64,000 nucleotides of DNA from Gammaproteobacteria bacterium. Its GTDB lineage: Bacteria; Pseudomonadota; Gammaproteobacteria; Eutrophobiales; Eutrophobiaceae. The translations under genes were made by a program, and so were the position numbers. The DNA lies in NCBI GenBank assembly GCA_028279365.1, contig JANQNX010000010.1, positions 208,206 to 272,205 on the forward strand, written 5' to 3'. The notes under the pieces were generated by a model. The model saw only the letters and a list, made by a program, of their open reading frames with translations, was not told the origin of the DNA and made no database searches. Numbering within the stretch: position 1 is the first letter of the stretch; the number at the start of each line of letters is the position of its first letter. Below, in pieces: positions 37,404 to 46,618 of the stretch.

Positions 37404-37488
37404 TCTGCTCAATTCTATCTACTTGATATTTAATAGATTTATTTATTAATTCCTGATCAAATTTAGACTGATTTCAGGTCTAATCTAC

Positions 37489-37517
37489 TTGACAACACGT
37501 CCCTCAAGGCCTATGCT
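37489..37517 (+). promoter_or_regulatory. Sigma-70 promoter of the phasin gene
   Basis: TTGACA (37489-37494), a 17-base spacer and TATGCT (37512-37517). The -35 box is consensus and the -10 is close. The -10 is overlapped by the first of two PhaR-type palindromes, which fits direct repression. Confidence 0.8.
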
Positions 37518-37544
37518 GCATAGCAACAATGTTGCAGCGCAACA
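37514..37544 (+). promoter_or_regulatory. Tandem probable PhaR operators at the phasin promoter
   Basis: Two copies of the same palindrome, one base apart: TGCTGC-ATA-GCAACA (37514-37528, one mismatch) and TGTTGC-AGC-GCAACA (37530-37544, perfect halves). They cover the -10 box and the likely transcription start. The second matches the palindrome before phaA. Confidence 0.72.
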
Positions 37545-37576
37545 CCGCGCTTAAATCAAACTTAGGAGTTGCAATT

Positions 37577-37936
37577 ATGAATACTGAAATGATCGAAAAA
37601 ATGAATACATTAGGTAAAACCAGCTACGATGCAATCAAGGATCTTTATGAAATCAACATGAAGATTGCCAGTCAGGTATCTGAGCAGCAGATGGCTTTCT
37701 TTAATCTTTACCTGGAGTGTGCAACAGCACAGATGGAAATGCTGGGTAAATCCAAAGACTACAAAGACGTCATGACCAGTCAGACAACCTTGATTAATGA
37801 AGCCAGCGAAAAGGTTCAAGGCATTGCACGTAACACCGTTGATATCATGAATGAGACCAAAGATGATGTTAGTGCCTGGGTTGAGAAAGGCGTAGAAGAC
37901 GCAAGTTCAATCGTGCCTTTTGCAAAATCAGCCTAA
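37577..37936 (+). CDS. phaP: Phasin (PHA granule-associated protein)
   Basis: 119 residues from the ATG at 37577, which has AGGAG eight bases upstream; a longer frame from 37529 runs through the operator. It is helical throughout, with a heptad-like pattern (MNTLGKTSYDAIKDLYEINMKIASQVSEQQMAFFN), as in the phasin_2 family. Phasins coat PHA granules and control their size and number. Its promoter is covered by two PhaR-type sites. A strong terminator follows. Confidence 0.9.
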   Translation: MNTEMIEKMNTLGKTSYDAIKDLYEINMKIASQVSEQQMAFFNLYLECATAQMEMLGKSKDYKDVMTSQTTLINEASEKVQGIARNTVDIMNETKDDVSAWVEKGVEDASSIVPFAKSA

Positions 37937-37968
37937 AAGCTACTGCTTAAAGACATAGTTTTATATGT

Positions 37969-38000
37969 AACCACAGCCTGATTCAGGCTGTGGTTTTTTT
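37969..38000 (+). terminator. Rho-independent terminator after phaP
   Basis: AACCACAGCCTGA - T - TCAGGCTGTGGTT, a long perfect stem followed by TTTTT. It also lies at the end of the convergent purF gene (stop at 37999). Confidence 0.95.
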
Positions 38001-39513
38001 AATTATTCTTTGTCAGGTCGGTCAGACCTTCATCCTTATTCTGTTTTTCCTTGGCCGCGTCATTCCGCATAGCCTGAAGATCTGCCAGGTAATCCTCACT
38101 AACATCGCCCGTCACATACGTGCCGGAAAAACACGAGGTATCAAAACTGGTTATTGTTTCATTACCTCTTCGAGCTGAGTCAATCAAGTCATCAAGATCC
38201 TGATAAACCAGCCAGTCTGCGCCAATGATATCGGCCACTTCCTCGACTGAACGATCATAGGCGATCAACTCCGAAGCAGCAGGCATATCGATACCATACA
38301 CATTAGGATATCTTACCGGTGGCGCAGCAGATGCCACATAGACTCGTCTCGCACCTGCCTCCCTGGCCATTTGTACTATCTCCCTTGATGTCGTGCCACG
38401 CACAATAGAATCATCCACCAGTAACACGTTTTTATCCTTGAACTCGAGTTCTATGGCATTCAGTTTTTGTCGGACAGATTTCTTACGGATACTTTGCCCG
38501 GGCATAATGAACGTCCGCGGTATATAACGGTTCTTAACAAAGCCTTCCCGGTATTTCACACCAAGGTCATTAGCCAAGGGTAACGCTGCGGTCCGACTTG
38601 AGTCTGGAATGGGGATCACAACATCAATATCATGCTCGGGATAAAGCCTGAGTATTTTTTTGGCCAAGGTTTCACCCATACGTAAACGCGCTTTATGGAC
38701 CGAAATACCATCAATGATGGAGTCCGGTCTGGCGAGATACACATGTTCAAAGATGCAAGGACTGTATTTAGGGTTCTCCGCGCATTGCTCACTAAATAGT
38801 TGACCATCAACCGTGATAAACACGGCTTCACCCGGCTCAATATCTCTCAACCTCTGATAGTCAAGCGCGTCTATGGCAACGCTCTCTGAAGAGATGATGA
38901 ACTCAGCGCCAATATCGGTTTTACGTTCGCCAAAAATAATTGGCCGGATCCCATTTGGGTCCCGGAAACCTAAAATACCTACGCCGGTTATCATTGCAAC
39001 CGCGGCATAACCACCACGACAACGCTGATGCAGTCGTCTGACCGCCTTGAAAATGTCTGCAGGCTGCAGTTCATCACGCAGTTTTCCAATGGTACTAAGC
39101 TCATGCGCCAGGATATTGAGTAACACTTCGGAATCAGAACTGGTATTCAAATGGCGCAGATCATCATGCATCAGGTCGGTTCTGAGCGCGTCAGTATTGG
39201 TTAAGTTACCGTTGTGCGCCAGCGTAATACCATACGGCATATTGACATAAAATGGCTGTGCTTCAGCAGCAGATGAGCAGCCTGCGGTAGGGTAACGAAC
39301 ATGTCCAATGCCCATGTTTCCCTTGAGATTGAGCATATGACGCGTATGAAACACATCTTTGACCAGGCCATTATCTTTTCTGAGATAGAGCTTGGTATCG
39401 TCACAGGTGACCATACCGGCTGCATCTTGACCCCGGTGTTGCAGTACTGTCAGGCCATCAAATATCGCCTGATTGACAGGGTTCTTGGCAACGATTCCTA
39501 TAATGGCACACAT
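37999..39513 (-). CDS. purF: Amidophosphoribosyltransferase
   Basis: 504 residues. First committed step of purine synthesis: PRPP plus glutamine to phosphoribosylamine. The N-terminal nucleophile cysteine is Cys2 in MCAIIGIV (no propeptide, as in E. coli); [14 protein letters not shown] and HNGNLTN belong to the glutaminase domain, and [17 protein letters not shown] is the PRPP loop. Last gene of the accD-folC-SPOR-cvpA-purF run. Confidence 0.98.
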   Translation of the reverse strand: MCAIIGIVAKNPVNQAIFDGLTVLQHRGQDAAGMVTCDDTKLYLRKDNGLVKDVFHTRHMLNLKGNMGIGHVRYPTAGCSSAAEAQPFYVNMPYGITLAHNGNLTNTDALRTDLMHDDLRHLNTSSDSEVLLNILAHELSTIGKLRDELQPADIFKAVRRLHQRCRGGYAAVAMITGVGILGFRDPNGIRPIIFGERKTDIGAEFIISSESVAIDALDYQRLRDIEPGEAVFITVDGQLFSEQCAENPKYSPCIFEHVYLARPDSIIDGISVHKARLRMGETLAKKILRLYPEHDIDVVIPIPDSSRTAALPLANDLGVKYREGFVKNRYIPRTFIMPGQSIRKKSVRQKLNAIELEFKDKNVLLVDDSIVRGTTSREIVQMAREAGARRVYVASAAPPVRYPNVYGIDMPAASELIAYDRSVEEVADIIGADWLVYQDLDDLIDSARRGNETITSFDTSCFSGTYVTGDVSEDYLADLQAMRNDAAKEKQNKDEGLTDLTKNN

Positions 39514-39527
39514 GCTGTTATATAGCG

Positions 39528-40037
39528 TTACGTTTCAGCATTAGTTGTAGTAAAAGAGTGATATTCGCTGATAGATTCTGGCAAAAACTTACTACACCAT
39601 ATACCAATTCGCTCGAACGGATCTACTAGTTTTGATTGCTGCCACCAATTTTCTGCAGGAAGTAAGGTAAAACCAGCCAGGAAAATAATGACGGAAATAA
39701 TCACGACGCCCAGTCCCATACCAAAAAAAAGCCCGAGTACGCGGTCGGCCGCAGTGAGACCAGTGCGCCCGAGTAATTTAACAATAAAGTAGCTAATTAC
39801 ACTTAACAGCATCAAACTGATGATGAACAGACCAACAAAGGCAAGCCCTGTTCGAATCAATTCCGTCTCGACATAAGCGGCGAGCAACGGTGAAAAGTAC
39901 GGCATCAGTTTGATCGATAGACCAAGTGCTATCGCCCAGGATAGCAACGAAAAAACAATATTCAGAAAGCCATAAAAAACACCGACAACCGCTGGCAACA
40001 AAATCAATACAATAATCGCAATATCAAAACCTGACAT
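39528..40037 (-). CDS. cvpA: CvpA family inner-membrane protein
   Basis: 169 residues with four predicted membrane helices, beginning [26 protein letters not shown] and containing [22 protein letters not shown], the CvpA signature. CvpA was first found through colicin V production and affects envelope stress; its mechanism is not known. It directly precedes purF, the conserved arrangement. Confidence 0.92.
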   Translation of the reverse strand: MSGFDIAIIVLILLPAVVGVFYGFLNIVFSLLSWAIALGLSIKLMPYFSPLLAAYVETELIRTGLAFVGLFIISLMLLSVISYFIVKLLGRTGLTAADRVLGLFFGMGLGVVIISVIIFLAGFTLLPAENWWQQSKLVDPFERIGIWCSKFLPESISEYHSFTTTNAET

Positions 40038-40048
40038 GTGAATGAATC

Positions 40049-40654
40049 CTATGGATAACGCAGCACAATACCATCCAGATCCATCTTCGACTTGATTGCC
40101 TTCAATAGCTTATCCGCATCCGCGCGCAACAATTCTGGCCCGACTCTGACGCGATAAACCAGCGCATCATCTTTTTTTTGTGGTTCGACAAATGCGGGAA
40201 ACCCGGCCTTTCTCAACTGTAGGTTCAGCTTATCTGCATTTAACTTTGTCGAGAAACTGCCAAGTTGCACTACCCATGCAGACAGGCCAACATTTTTTTC
40301 TCTGCTTGTCTCAGCTTTTTTCTCATCCAACTCCTGAGCAGGCTCTGATGTTTTAAGCTCATTGACCTCGGAATTTTCAGGATTGACCGATACAGCATCA
40401 TCCGACGCCACAGCCACCGTTGCAGTAGCGGTGTCAGCCTTGACTTGTTGGGCTTCAATCGAAACACGCGTCTTGATGTTATCGGTGATCGGTACCAGCT
40501 TGGATTGTTCCAATTGATTCGGACGTTGAGGAATATTGGTTTTTTCGATTGAATCGGAGTCAATTGGCCCATCAAGTATCATCGGAATAAAAATGACCGC
40601 GACAACCATTAGTACCGACGCACCTACCAAACGTTCTTTTAATCGCTGTTGCAT
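40049..40654 (-). CDS. dedD: SPOR domain protein, DedD-like
   Basis: 201 residues: a short cytoplasmic start, a single membrane helix (LVGASVLMVVAVIFIPMILDGP), a low-complexity Glu/Ala/Ser periplasmic linker, and a C-terminal SPOR domain (AWVVQLGSFSTKLNADKLNLQLRKAGFPAF). SPOR domains bind denuded septal peptidoglycan; DedD helps cell constriction. Position between folC and cvpA matches E. coli dedD. Confidence 0.92.
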   Translation of the reverse strand: MQQRLKERLVGASVLMVVAVIFIPMILDGPIDSDSIEKTNIPQRPNQLEQSKLVPITDNIKTRVSIEAQQVKADTATATVAVASDDAVSVNPENSEVNELKTSEPAQELDEKKAETSREKNVGLSAWVVQLGSFSTKLNADKLNLQLRKAGFPAFVEPQKKDDALVYRVRVGPELLRADADKLLKAIKSKMDLDGIVLRYP

Positions 40655-40662
40655 AATGGTCG

Positions 40663-41976
40663 TTATTTCATTTCGCGTAATGCAGCGCCGACGGTAAGAA
40701 ATGAACCGGTAATAACAATTCGATCTCCGGCCAGCGCACGTTCATGTAAATCAGAAAGCGCATCCGATACACAATCAAAGGCATAGACTTCGTTGATAAT
40801 ATTCAGCTCATTCAATGAATTCACTAAATACTGAGCCTCACAGCCTCGTTCCTGCTTGATCGAGATAATATTCCAACTGTCAGCAATTTCATTCAACTCT
40901 TGCAAAAAATATTTATGATCCTTGTCTTTTAACATGCCGACAAGTAAATGTGTTTTACCCTGACAAGGTATTGATTTCAGATTATTGATCAATGCCTGCA
41001 CCGACTGACGATTGTGTGCCACATCAAGAATCTTTTGCACTTCTCCGGGGATCAGCTGCATCCGACCGCTAAGACGAAAGCTACTCAGTCCCTGCCTGAT
41101 ATGATCGATACTGACCGGGTATTGCTGTTTGATTTTTTCCAATACCATCATAACCCCAGCAGCATTCTGTAATTGAAAATCGCAGTACTGCATTGGACGC
41201 GGTAGCTCTGTTAATTTATTTGAATCTGTTAGCCAGCTCCAATACTGTCCTTCGCTGTTATAATGAAAGTCATGGGAAGCAATATAAATCGGCGTACCCA
41301 ATGCCTCAGCACAATCGAGTATCGTTTGTGGCGGATTAGGATCAGAACAAATGGCCGGGGCTTTATTTCTCAATATACCGGCTTTTTCGCGACCGATGCT
41401 TTCGCGACTATCACCAAGCCATTGCTGATGATCCAAATCGATGCTGCAAATCAAGGCAATATCAGCATCAAGAATATTGACTGCATCCAGCCGCCCACCC
41501 AGCCCGACTTCAAGTATGGCAATGTCGATCTGCGCCTGTCTGAATAAGTCCAGCGCCGCAAGCGTACCAAATTCAAAATAAGTCAGCGATATATCACCGC
41601 GTGCTCGATCAATGCGATCAAATGATTCACATAAATCATCATCTGAAACAGGCAGTCCATCAATGCAAATCCGTTCATTGTATTTCAATAAATGTGGAGA
41701 GGTATAACGACCAACCCGGTATCCGGCCTGTCTCAATATCGCATCAAGCATATTGACACTTGACCCTTTGCCATTGGTACCAGCCACACTGATGACCGTG
41801 TGCGCAGGTTTCAACATGCCCATGTTGTTTGCTACACGACGGCAGCGTTCCAGTCCTAACTCTATTGCAGTGAAGTGCAAACTTTCCTGCCAGTTCAACC
41901 ACTGTTCCAGGCGGTTGAAGCGTAGCTTGCCCTGGTTTTGATGCTGTCCCCTAACGAGTTTGCTGCTGCCGGACAT
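40663..41976 (-). CDS. folC: Dihydrofolate synthase / folylpolyglutamate synthase
   Basis: 437 residues. Adds glutamate to dihydropteroate and to folates. ATP loop VISVAGTNGKGSSVNML; the Mur-ligase-like YFEFGTLAALDLF and AILEVGLGGRLDAVNI; the C-terminal domain contains ILDVAHNRQSVQALI. It lies 10 bases after accD, as is usual. Confidence 0.96.
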   Translation of the reverse strand: MSGSSKLVRGQHQNQGKLRFNRLEQWLNWQESLHFTAIELGLERCRRVANNMGMLKPAHTVISVAGTNGKGSSVNMLDAILRQAGYRVGRYTSPHLLKYNERICIDGLPVSDDDLCESFDRIDRARGDISLTYFEFGTLAALDLFRQAQIDIAILEVGLGGRLDAVNILDADIALICSIDLDHQQWLGDSRESIGREKAGILRNKAPAICSDPNPPQTILDCAEALGTPIYIASHDFHYNSEGQYWSWLTDSNKLTELPRPMQYCDFQLQNAAGVMMVLEKIKQQYPVSIDHIRQGLSSFRLSGRMQLIPGEVQKILDVAHNRQSVQALINNLKSIPCQGKTHLLVGMLKDKDHKYFLQELNEIADSWNIISIKQERGCEAQYLVNSLNELNIINEVYAFDCVSDALSDLHERALAGDRIVITGSFLTVGAALREMK

Positions 41977-41986
41977 GTGGATAGCG

Positions 41987-42850
41987 TTAGTTAAGTCGAG
42001 ATTGATGCATTAACAATGAAATGATGTTACCGACTCTGTCACGCATGTCTCTTCTGTCAACGATCATATCGATATCACCATGCTCCAGTAAAAACTCGCT
42101 CTTTTGAAATCCTTGCGGCAGCGTTTCTCTGACGGTTTGTTCGATTACGCGCGGGCCGGCAAACCCAATTAGCGCATTCGGTTCGGCAATATTAACGTCG
42201 CCCAACATGGCAAGACTGGCAGAGACACCGCCCATAGTAGGATCGGTAAGTACTGAAATATAAGGCAAGCGCTTGTTTTTCAGGATCGCCAACGCAGACG
42301 CAGTCTTGGCCATTTGCATCAATGAAAACAGCGCCTCCTGCATACGCGCGCCACCGCTGGTCGAGAAACAAATGAAAGCAGCGCTCTGTTCGACAGCCTG
42401 TTCAACTGCACAGACAAAACGTTCGCCAACCACCGAGCCCATTGAGCCACCCATAAAATCAAACTCAAATGCACTGGCCACCACCGGCATGCCCTGTAGT
42501 GTGCCTGACATCGAGATTAGCGCGTCGCTCTCACCCGTTGTTTTTTGCGCCTGATTAAGGCGATCTTTATAACGCTTACTGTCTTTAAACTTGAGAATAT
42601 CCAACGGTTTTAGATCGGCCGCTATTTCCTCGGCAGTGCCCTCATCGAGAAAGCTGCTAAGACGTTGTCTGGCACTGATACGCATGTGATGGCCGCATTT
42701 AGGACAAACTTCAAGGTTGCGTTCAAGTTCTGCCCGATAAAGCACGGCATTACAAGAAGCACATTTCGTCCAAACACCTTCCGGCACTGTTCTACGATTA
42801 TTACCATTGGTTTTAATCCTGGAAGGTAATATTTTCTCAAACCAACTCAT
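41987..42850 (-). CDS. accD: Acetyl-CoA carboxylase carboxyltransferase beta subunit
   Basis: 287 residues. With AccA it transfers the carboxyl group from biotin to acetyl-CoA. The N-terminal zinc ribbon is complete (C30, C33, C49, C52), and the crotonase-like domain has [36 protein letters not shown]. It follows trpA by 17 bases. Confidence 0.97.
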   Translation of the reverse strand: MSWFEKILPSRIKTNGNNRRTVPEGVWTKCASCNAVLYRAELERNLEVCPKCGHHMRISARQRLSSFLDEGTAEEIAADLKPLDILKFKDSKRYKDRLNQAQKTTGESDALISMSGTLQGMPVVASAFEFDFMGGSMGSVVGERFVCAVEQAVEQSAAFICFSTSGGARMQEALFSLMQMAKTASALAILKNKRLPYISVLTDPTMGGVSASLAMLGDVNIAEPNALIGFAGPRVIEQTVRETLPQGFQKSEFLLEHGDIDMIVDRRDMRDRVGNIISLLMHQSRLN

Positions 42851-42867
42851 ACAGATTCCCGCTATTA

Positions 42868-43671
42868 TTATTTATCCAATGCATTCCGTATTGCATGGAT
42901 AAAAGCTGATACTTCAATTTTTAATTGTTCGCTGTTGTCAGAATATTCCGCAATACGCTCTACCAAGGCACTTCCGATAATGACCGCGTCACATATTGCT
43001 GCCACCTCAGCGGCAGTCTTGGCATCCTTGATACCAAAGCCAACGCCTAACGGGATATTTGTATGCTGACGGATCTCTTCCAGTTTTCCGGAAACAGCAT
43101 CAATATCAAGTTGATTGCTACCGGTCACGCCTTTCAGAGAGACATAATACAGGAAGCCTGAAGCAACTTCACAGATCCTGATGAGGCGCTCGCCATGGGT
43201 CGTAGGCGAAACCAGAAAAATCTGATCGATATGATTTTGGCTGAACACCTGATTAAATTCATGCGATTCTTCAGGAGGTAAATCAACCACTAATACACCG
43301 TCAACACCCGCCTGTTCGGCTCTGTCTGCGAATAGCTGATAGCCCATCACTTCAATCGGGTTTAAATAACCCATCAGTATGACCGGAGTCGTATCATCGT
43401 CCTGTCGGAATTGCTTCACCAAATCGAACACATCGTCGGTCGTGGTACCGCCCGCCAGGGCACGTTCGCTGGCACGCTGAATAACCGGTCCATCTGCCAT
43501 CGGATCGGAGAATGGAACACCAAGCTCAATACAATCTGCACCCGCTTTAACCAGTTCGTGCATCAGCATCAGCGTTTGCTCAATAGACGGGTCACCGGCA
43601 GTAATAAACGGGATCAGTGCCTTTTTATTATTGGCACTGAGCTCTGAAAAACGTGCCTCAATTCTGCTCAT
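42868..43671 (-). CDS. trpA: Tryptophan synthase alpha subunit
   Basis: 267 residues, TIM barrel that cleaves indole-glycerol phosphate. Catalytic glutamate and aspartate segments: [26 protein letters not shown] and [11 protein letters not shown]; phosphate-binding [12 protein letters not shown]. The gap to trpB upstream is 252 bases and is occupied by a 62-residue gene, unlike the tight trpB-trpA junction in most bacteria. Confidence 0.97.
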   Translation of the reverse strand: MSRIEARFSELSANNKKALIPFITAGDPSIEQTLMLMHELVKAGADCIELGVPFSDPMADGPVIQRASERALAGGTTTDDVFDLVKQFRQDDDTTPVILMGYLNPIEVMGYQLFADRAEQAGVDGVLVVDLPPEESHEFNQVFSQNHIDQIFLVSPTTHGERLIRICEVASGFLYYVSLKGVTGSNQLDIDAVSGKLEEIRQHTNIPLGVGFGIKDAKTAAEVAAICDAVIIGSALVERIAEYSDNSEQLKIEVSAFIHAIRNALDK

Positions 43672-43721
43672 AGAGAAAAATAATAGTGATTAATCAAGAA
43701 AGGAAAAGGAATGTTACGATG

Positions 43722-43910
43722 TTACTTCAAACCAAGCTTTAGTTCTAAAAGCTCGATGGCCATATCTGGCACTTCTTCATGCTTCTTTGACTCGGAAGAT
43801 AGCAACCATAGATCGATCTGTTCACGCTTCACTTTTAACAAATCAGCAAGCTCCATGCGATCCAGTTTTTGCTCAAGCATCACTTCCATTAGTCGATCCC
43901 GATTATTCAT
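43722..43910 (-). CDS. Small HTH-like protein between trpB and trpA
   Basis: 62 residues, charged and helical. The segment RMELADLLKVKREQIDLWLL resembles a helix-turn-helix of the Cro/CI type, but the protein is shorter than a full domain. I do not recognise the family. It is 13 bases from the trpB stop and 50 bases from the trpA start, on the same strand, so it should be co-transcribed with trp genes. It could be a small regulator or a structural adaptor; expression is not proven. Confidence 0.6.
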   Translation of the reverse strand: MNNRDRLMEVMLEQKLDRMELADLLKVKREQIDLWLLSSESKKHEEVPDMAIELLELKLGLK

Positions 43911-43923
43911 AACTCAACCACGT

Positions 43924-45153
43924 TTATAAGCTTATTCCCTCATGTGCAGCAACAGTGTGAATATCTTTATCGCCGCGACCAGATAAATTGACAACAATTA
44001 TCTTATCTTTATCGGTGTTGGGTGCAAGCTTTTCCACATAGGCCAGCGCGTGACTTGATTCCAGTGCAGGAATAATACCTTCAATACGCGTCAGGCTATG
44101 AAATGCCTGTAAGGCTTCATCGTCAGTCACGGCGACGTAGTTTGCACGACCTGTGTCTTTTAACCAGGCATGTTCCGGACCGACACCAGGATAATCCAGG
44201 CCTGCCGAGATAGAGTGCGTTTCGATAATCTGACCGTAGTTATCTTCCATCAGATAAGTACGATTACCATGTAATACTCCCGACTTTCCGGCATTGAGCG
44301 GCGCGGCATGCCGACCCGTATCGAGACCATCACCAGCAGCCTCAACACCGTATATTTGAACCTGGCTATCATCGAGAAAAGGATGGAATAAGCCAATTGC
44401 ATTTGAACCACCGCCGACACAGGCGACCAGATAATCAGGCAATCTATCAAATTGCTCCAGACTTTGTTGACGAGCCTCCTTCCCAACGACCGCATTGAAG
44501 TCCCGAACCATCGCCGGGTAGGGATGTGGTCCTGCCACCGTACCGATAATATAGAACGTGTCGTCTACATTGGTTACCCAATCTCGCATAGCTTCATTCA
44601 ATGCATCTTTTAATGTCTTTGAACCCGCTTTGACCGGCACCACGGTGGCACCAAGTAACTTCATGCGAAATACATTGATCGCTTGCCTTTGTATATCCTC
44701 CGCGCCCATATAGACAATACATTCCATCCCATACCTGGCAGCGACAGTCGCACTCGCAACTCCATGTTGCCCGGCACCAGTTTCAGCAATAATGCGTTTC
44801 TTGCCCATGCGTTTCGCTAATAACGCCTGACCGACCGTATTATTCACCTTATGCGCACCTGTGTGGTTCAGGTCCTCACGTTTCAAATAGATCTGCGCGC
44901 CACCCAGTTTTTCACTCCATCTTTCTGCATGGTAAAGCGGAGAAGGCCGACCAACAAAGTGCTTTAGATCGCGTTGAAACTCGGCAATAAAGTCCGGATC
45001 GTTAACATATTTATGATAGGCCTGTTCCAGTTCTTCTAACGGCCCCATTAATGTCTCGGAAACAAAACGACCACCGTATACACCAAAATGACCACCAGCA
45101 TCTGGCAGTGAACATAAGGAAGTCTCTGATTCTTTAATCATAGCTTCAGGCAT
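43924..45153 (-). CDS. trpB: Tryptophan synthase beta subunit
   Basis: 409 residues, PLP enzyme that joins indole and serine. The PLP lysine is K102 in [15 protein letters not shown]; the phosphate-binding [12 protein letters not shown] and the E109-type glutamate region [11 protein letters not shown] are present. The start overlaps the trpF stop by 8 bases. TrpB1 type. Confidence 0.98.
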   Translation of the reverse strand: MPEAMIKESETSLCSLPDAGGHFGVYGGRFVSETLMGPLEELEQAYHKYVNDPDFIAEFQRDLKHFVGRPSPLYHAERWSEKLGGAQIYLKREDLNHTGAHKVNNTVGQALLAKRMGKKRIIAETGAGQHGVASATVAARYGMECIVYMGAEDIQRQAINVFRMKLLGATVVPVKAGSKTLKDALNEAMRDWVTNVDDTFYIIGTVAGPHPYPAMVRDFNAVVGKEARQQSLEQFDRLPDYLVACVGGGSNAIGLFHPFLDDSQVQIYGVEAAGDGLDTGRHAAPLNAGKSGVLHGNRTYLMEDNYGQIIETHSISAGLDYPGVGPEHAWLKDTGRANYVAVTDDEALQAFHSLTRIEGIIPALESSHALAYVEKLAPNTDKDKIIVVNLSGRGDKDIHTVAAHEGISL

Positions 45154-45769
45154 TTCTCGCCTCTCTGATAAATTGATTCATCTTAACAATATCTTTCTTG
45201 CCCGGACTGCTTTCAACACCGCCACTGACGTCAACCGCATAAGGCCTGACCTGCGAGATTGCGTTCGCGACATTGTCAGGTGTCAGTCCACCGGCAAGAA
45301 TAACGGGCTTCGTCAACGACGAAGGAATTCTTTTCCAATCAAACACCAAACCGGTACCACCCGGTTGACCTTTCACATACGTATCCAGCAGTAGCCCGCT
45401 GGCACTATTAAATTGGTCAATCTGATGTTCAATATTAACATCATCGCTCATACGAATCGCCTTAATATAAGGCTTGGAATAAATTGCACAAGACGACTCT
45501 GCTTCCTGTCCATGGAATTGGAGCAAATCAATTGGTACATTTGCCAATACATTATCTATCGCAGCTTGCTCGGCATTAACAAACAACGCAACCTTGCTTA
45601 TGAAAGGCGGTAATGAATCCGCGATCTCTGCGGCTGTGTCGATGGAGACATGACGAGCGCTTTTCTCAAAAAAAACCAGACCAATCGCATCAACCCCGGC
45701 CTCTACTGCATCCAACGCATCATCATGACTGGTAATGCCGCATATCTTGATTCTGGTATGTGTTGTCAT
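45146..45769 (-). CDS. trpF: Phosphoribosylanthranilate isomerase
   Basis: 207 residues. Starts [20 protein letters not shown] with the catalytic cysteine; the general-acid aspartate lies in [15 protein letters not shown], and the phosphate-binding end is [10 protein letters not shown] and [15 protein letters not shown]. It overlaps trpB and follows truA by one base, the order truA-trpF-trpB-trpA seen in many gammaproteobacteria. Confidence 0.97.
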   Translation of the reverse strand: MTTHTRIKICGITSHDDALDAVEAGVDAIGLVFFEKSARHVSIDTAAEIADSLPPFISKVALFVNAEQAAIDNVLANVPIDLLQFHGQEAESSCAIYSKPYIKAIRMSDDVNIEHQIDQFNSASGLLLDTYVKGQPGGTGLVFDWKRIPSSLTKPVILAGGLTPDNVANAISQVRPYAVDVSGGVESSPGKKDIVKMNQFIREARNA

Positions 45770-45770
45770 G

Positions 45771-46562
45771 CTAGTTTATCGAAAGTTTATTCAGAATATT
45801 AATTGACTCAGGTATCTCAAACCGCTCCGGGTAATGCACCTCAGATAAATAAAGACCGCCTGCAGGTGCGGTAACGCCTCCAGCAGTTCTGTCTTTAGCG
45901 AGCAATACTCTCTCAGCCCAATCAACCCCTTGTTTACCGTAGCCAATCTCCATTAACACACCGACAATGTTTCTCACCATATGATGTAAAAAAGCATTGG
46001 CTGTGATACTTATTATCAGCCAATCTCCATATCGATCGATACCTATCTTGTCGACGCGCCGAAACGGAGTTTTTGACTGACAGGCAACCGCACGATAAGA
46101 ACTGAAATCATGCTCGCCAAGCAAACAACGTGAAGCCCGAAACATTCGTTCTTCATCCAGTTTGCGACATTGCCAGCTTACCAGACCATGGAATAAGCCG
46201 GGTCTGGTGCGTCTGTTCAGTATCACATATTGATAGGTACGTTTTTCAGCACTAAAACGGGCATTAAATTCAGCATCTATTTCTGCCGCCCAGGTTACCG
46301 AAATATCATCTGGCAAGATCGAGTTGCAACCCAATGTCCAGGCGGATGTCTCTCTATTGGAGTTGGTTTCAAAATGTACAACCTGTTTCAATGCATGCAC
46401 GCCGGCATCAGTTCTACCTGAACAGGTAACGCTGATTGATTCGTCGGCGATGCAGGTCAGCGCCCGTTCAAGCTGTTGCTGAATAGTGGCTACCGACTCC
46501 TGACGTTGCCAGCCGGAATAGTGGTATCCATTGTATTCGATAATCAGAGCGATCTTTGTCAC
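45771..46562 (-). CDS. truA: tRNA pseudouridine(38-40) synthase
   Basis: 263 residues. The catalytic aspartate is D52 in CSGRTDAGVHA; LRHDF-like and ITANAFLHHMVRNIVGVLMEIG support TruA. It modifies the anticodon arm of many tRNAs. The start codon is GTG. It lies 56 bases after fimV. Confidence 0.96.
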   Translation of the reverse strand: MTKIALIIEYNGYHYSGWQRQESVATIQQQLERALTCIADESISVTCSGRTDAGVHALKQVVHFETNSNRETSAWTLGCNSILPDDISVTWAAEIDAEFNARFSAEKRTYQYVILNRRTRPGLFHGLVSWQCRKLDEERMFRASRCLLGEHDFSSYRAVACQSKTPFRRVDKIGIDRYGDWLIISITANAFLHHMVRNIVGVLMEIGYGKQGVDWAERVLLAKDRTAGGVTAPAGGLYLSEVHYPERFEIPESINILNKLSIN

Positions 46563-46618
46563 TGCCTGTCACAAATCGCATGAAGGGAAATATACCGCGT
46601 TCAAATTTTTAGCTAGGC

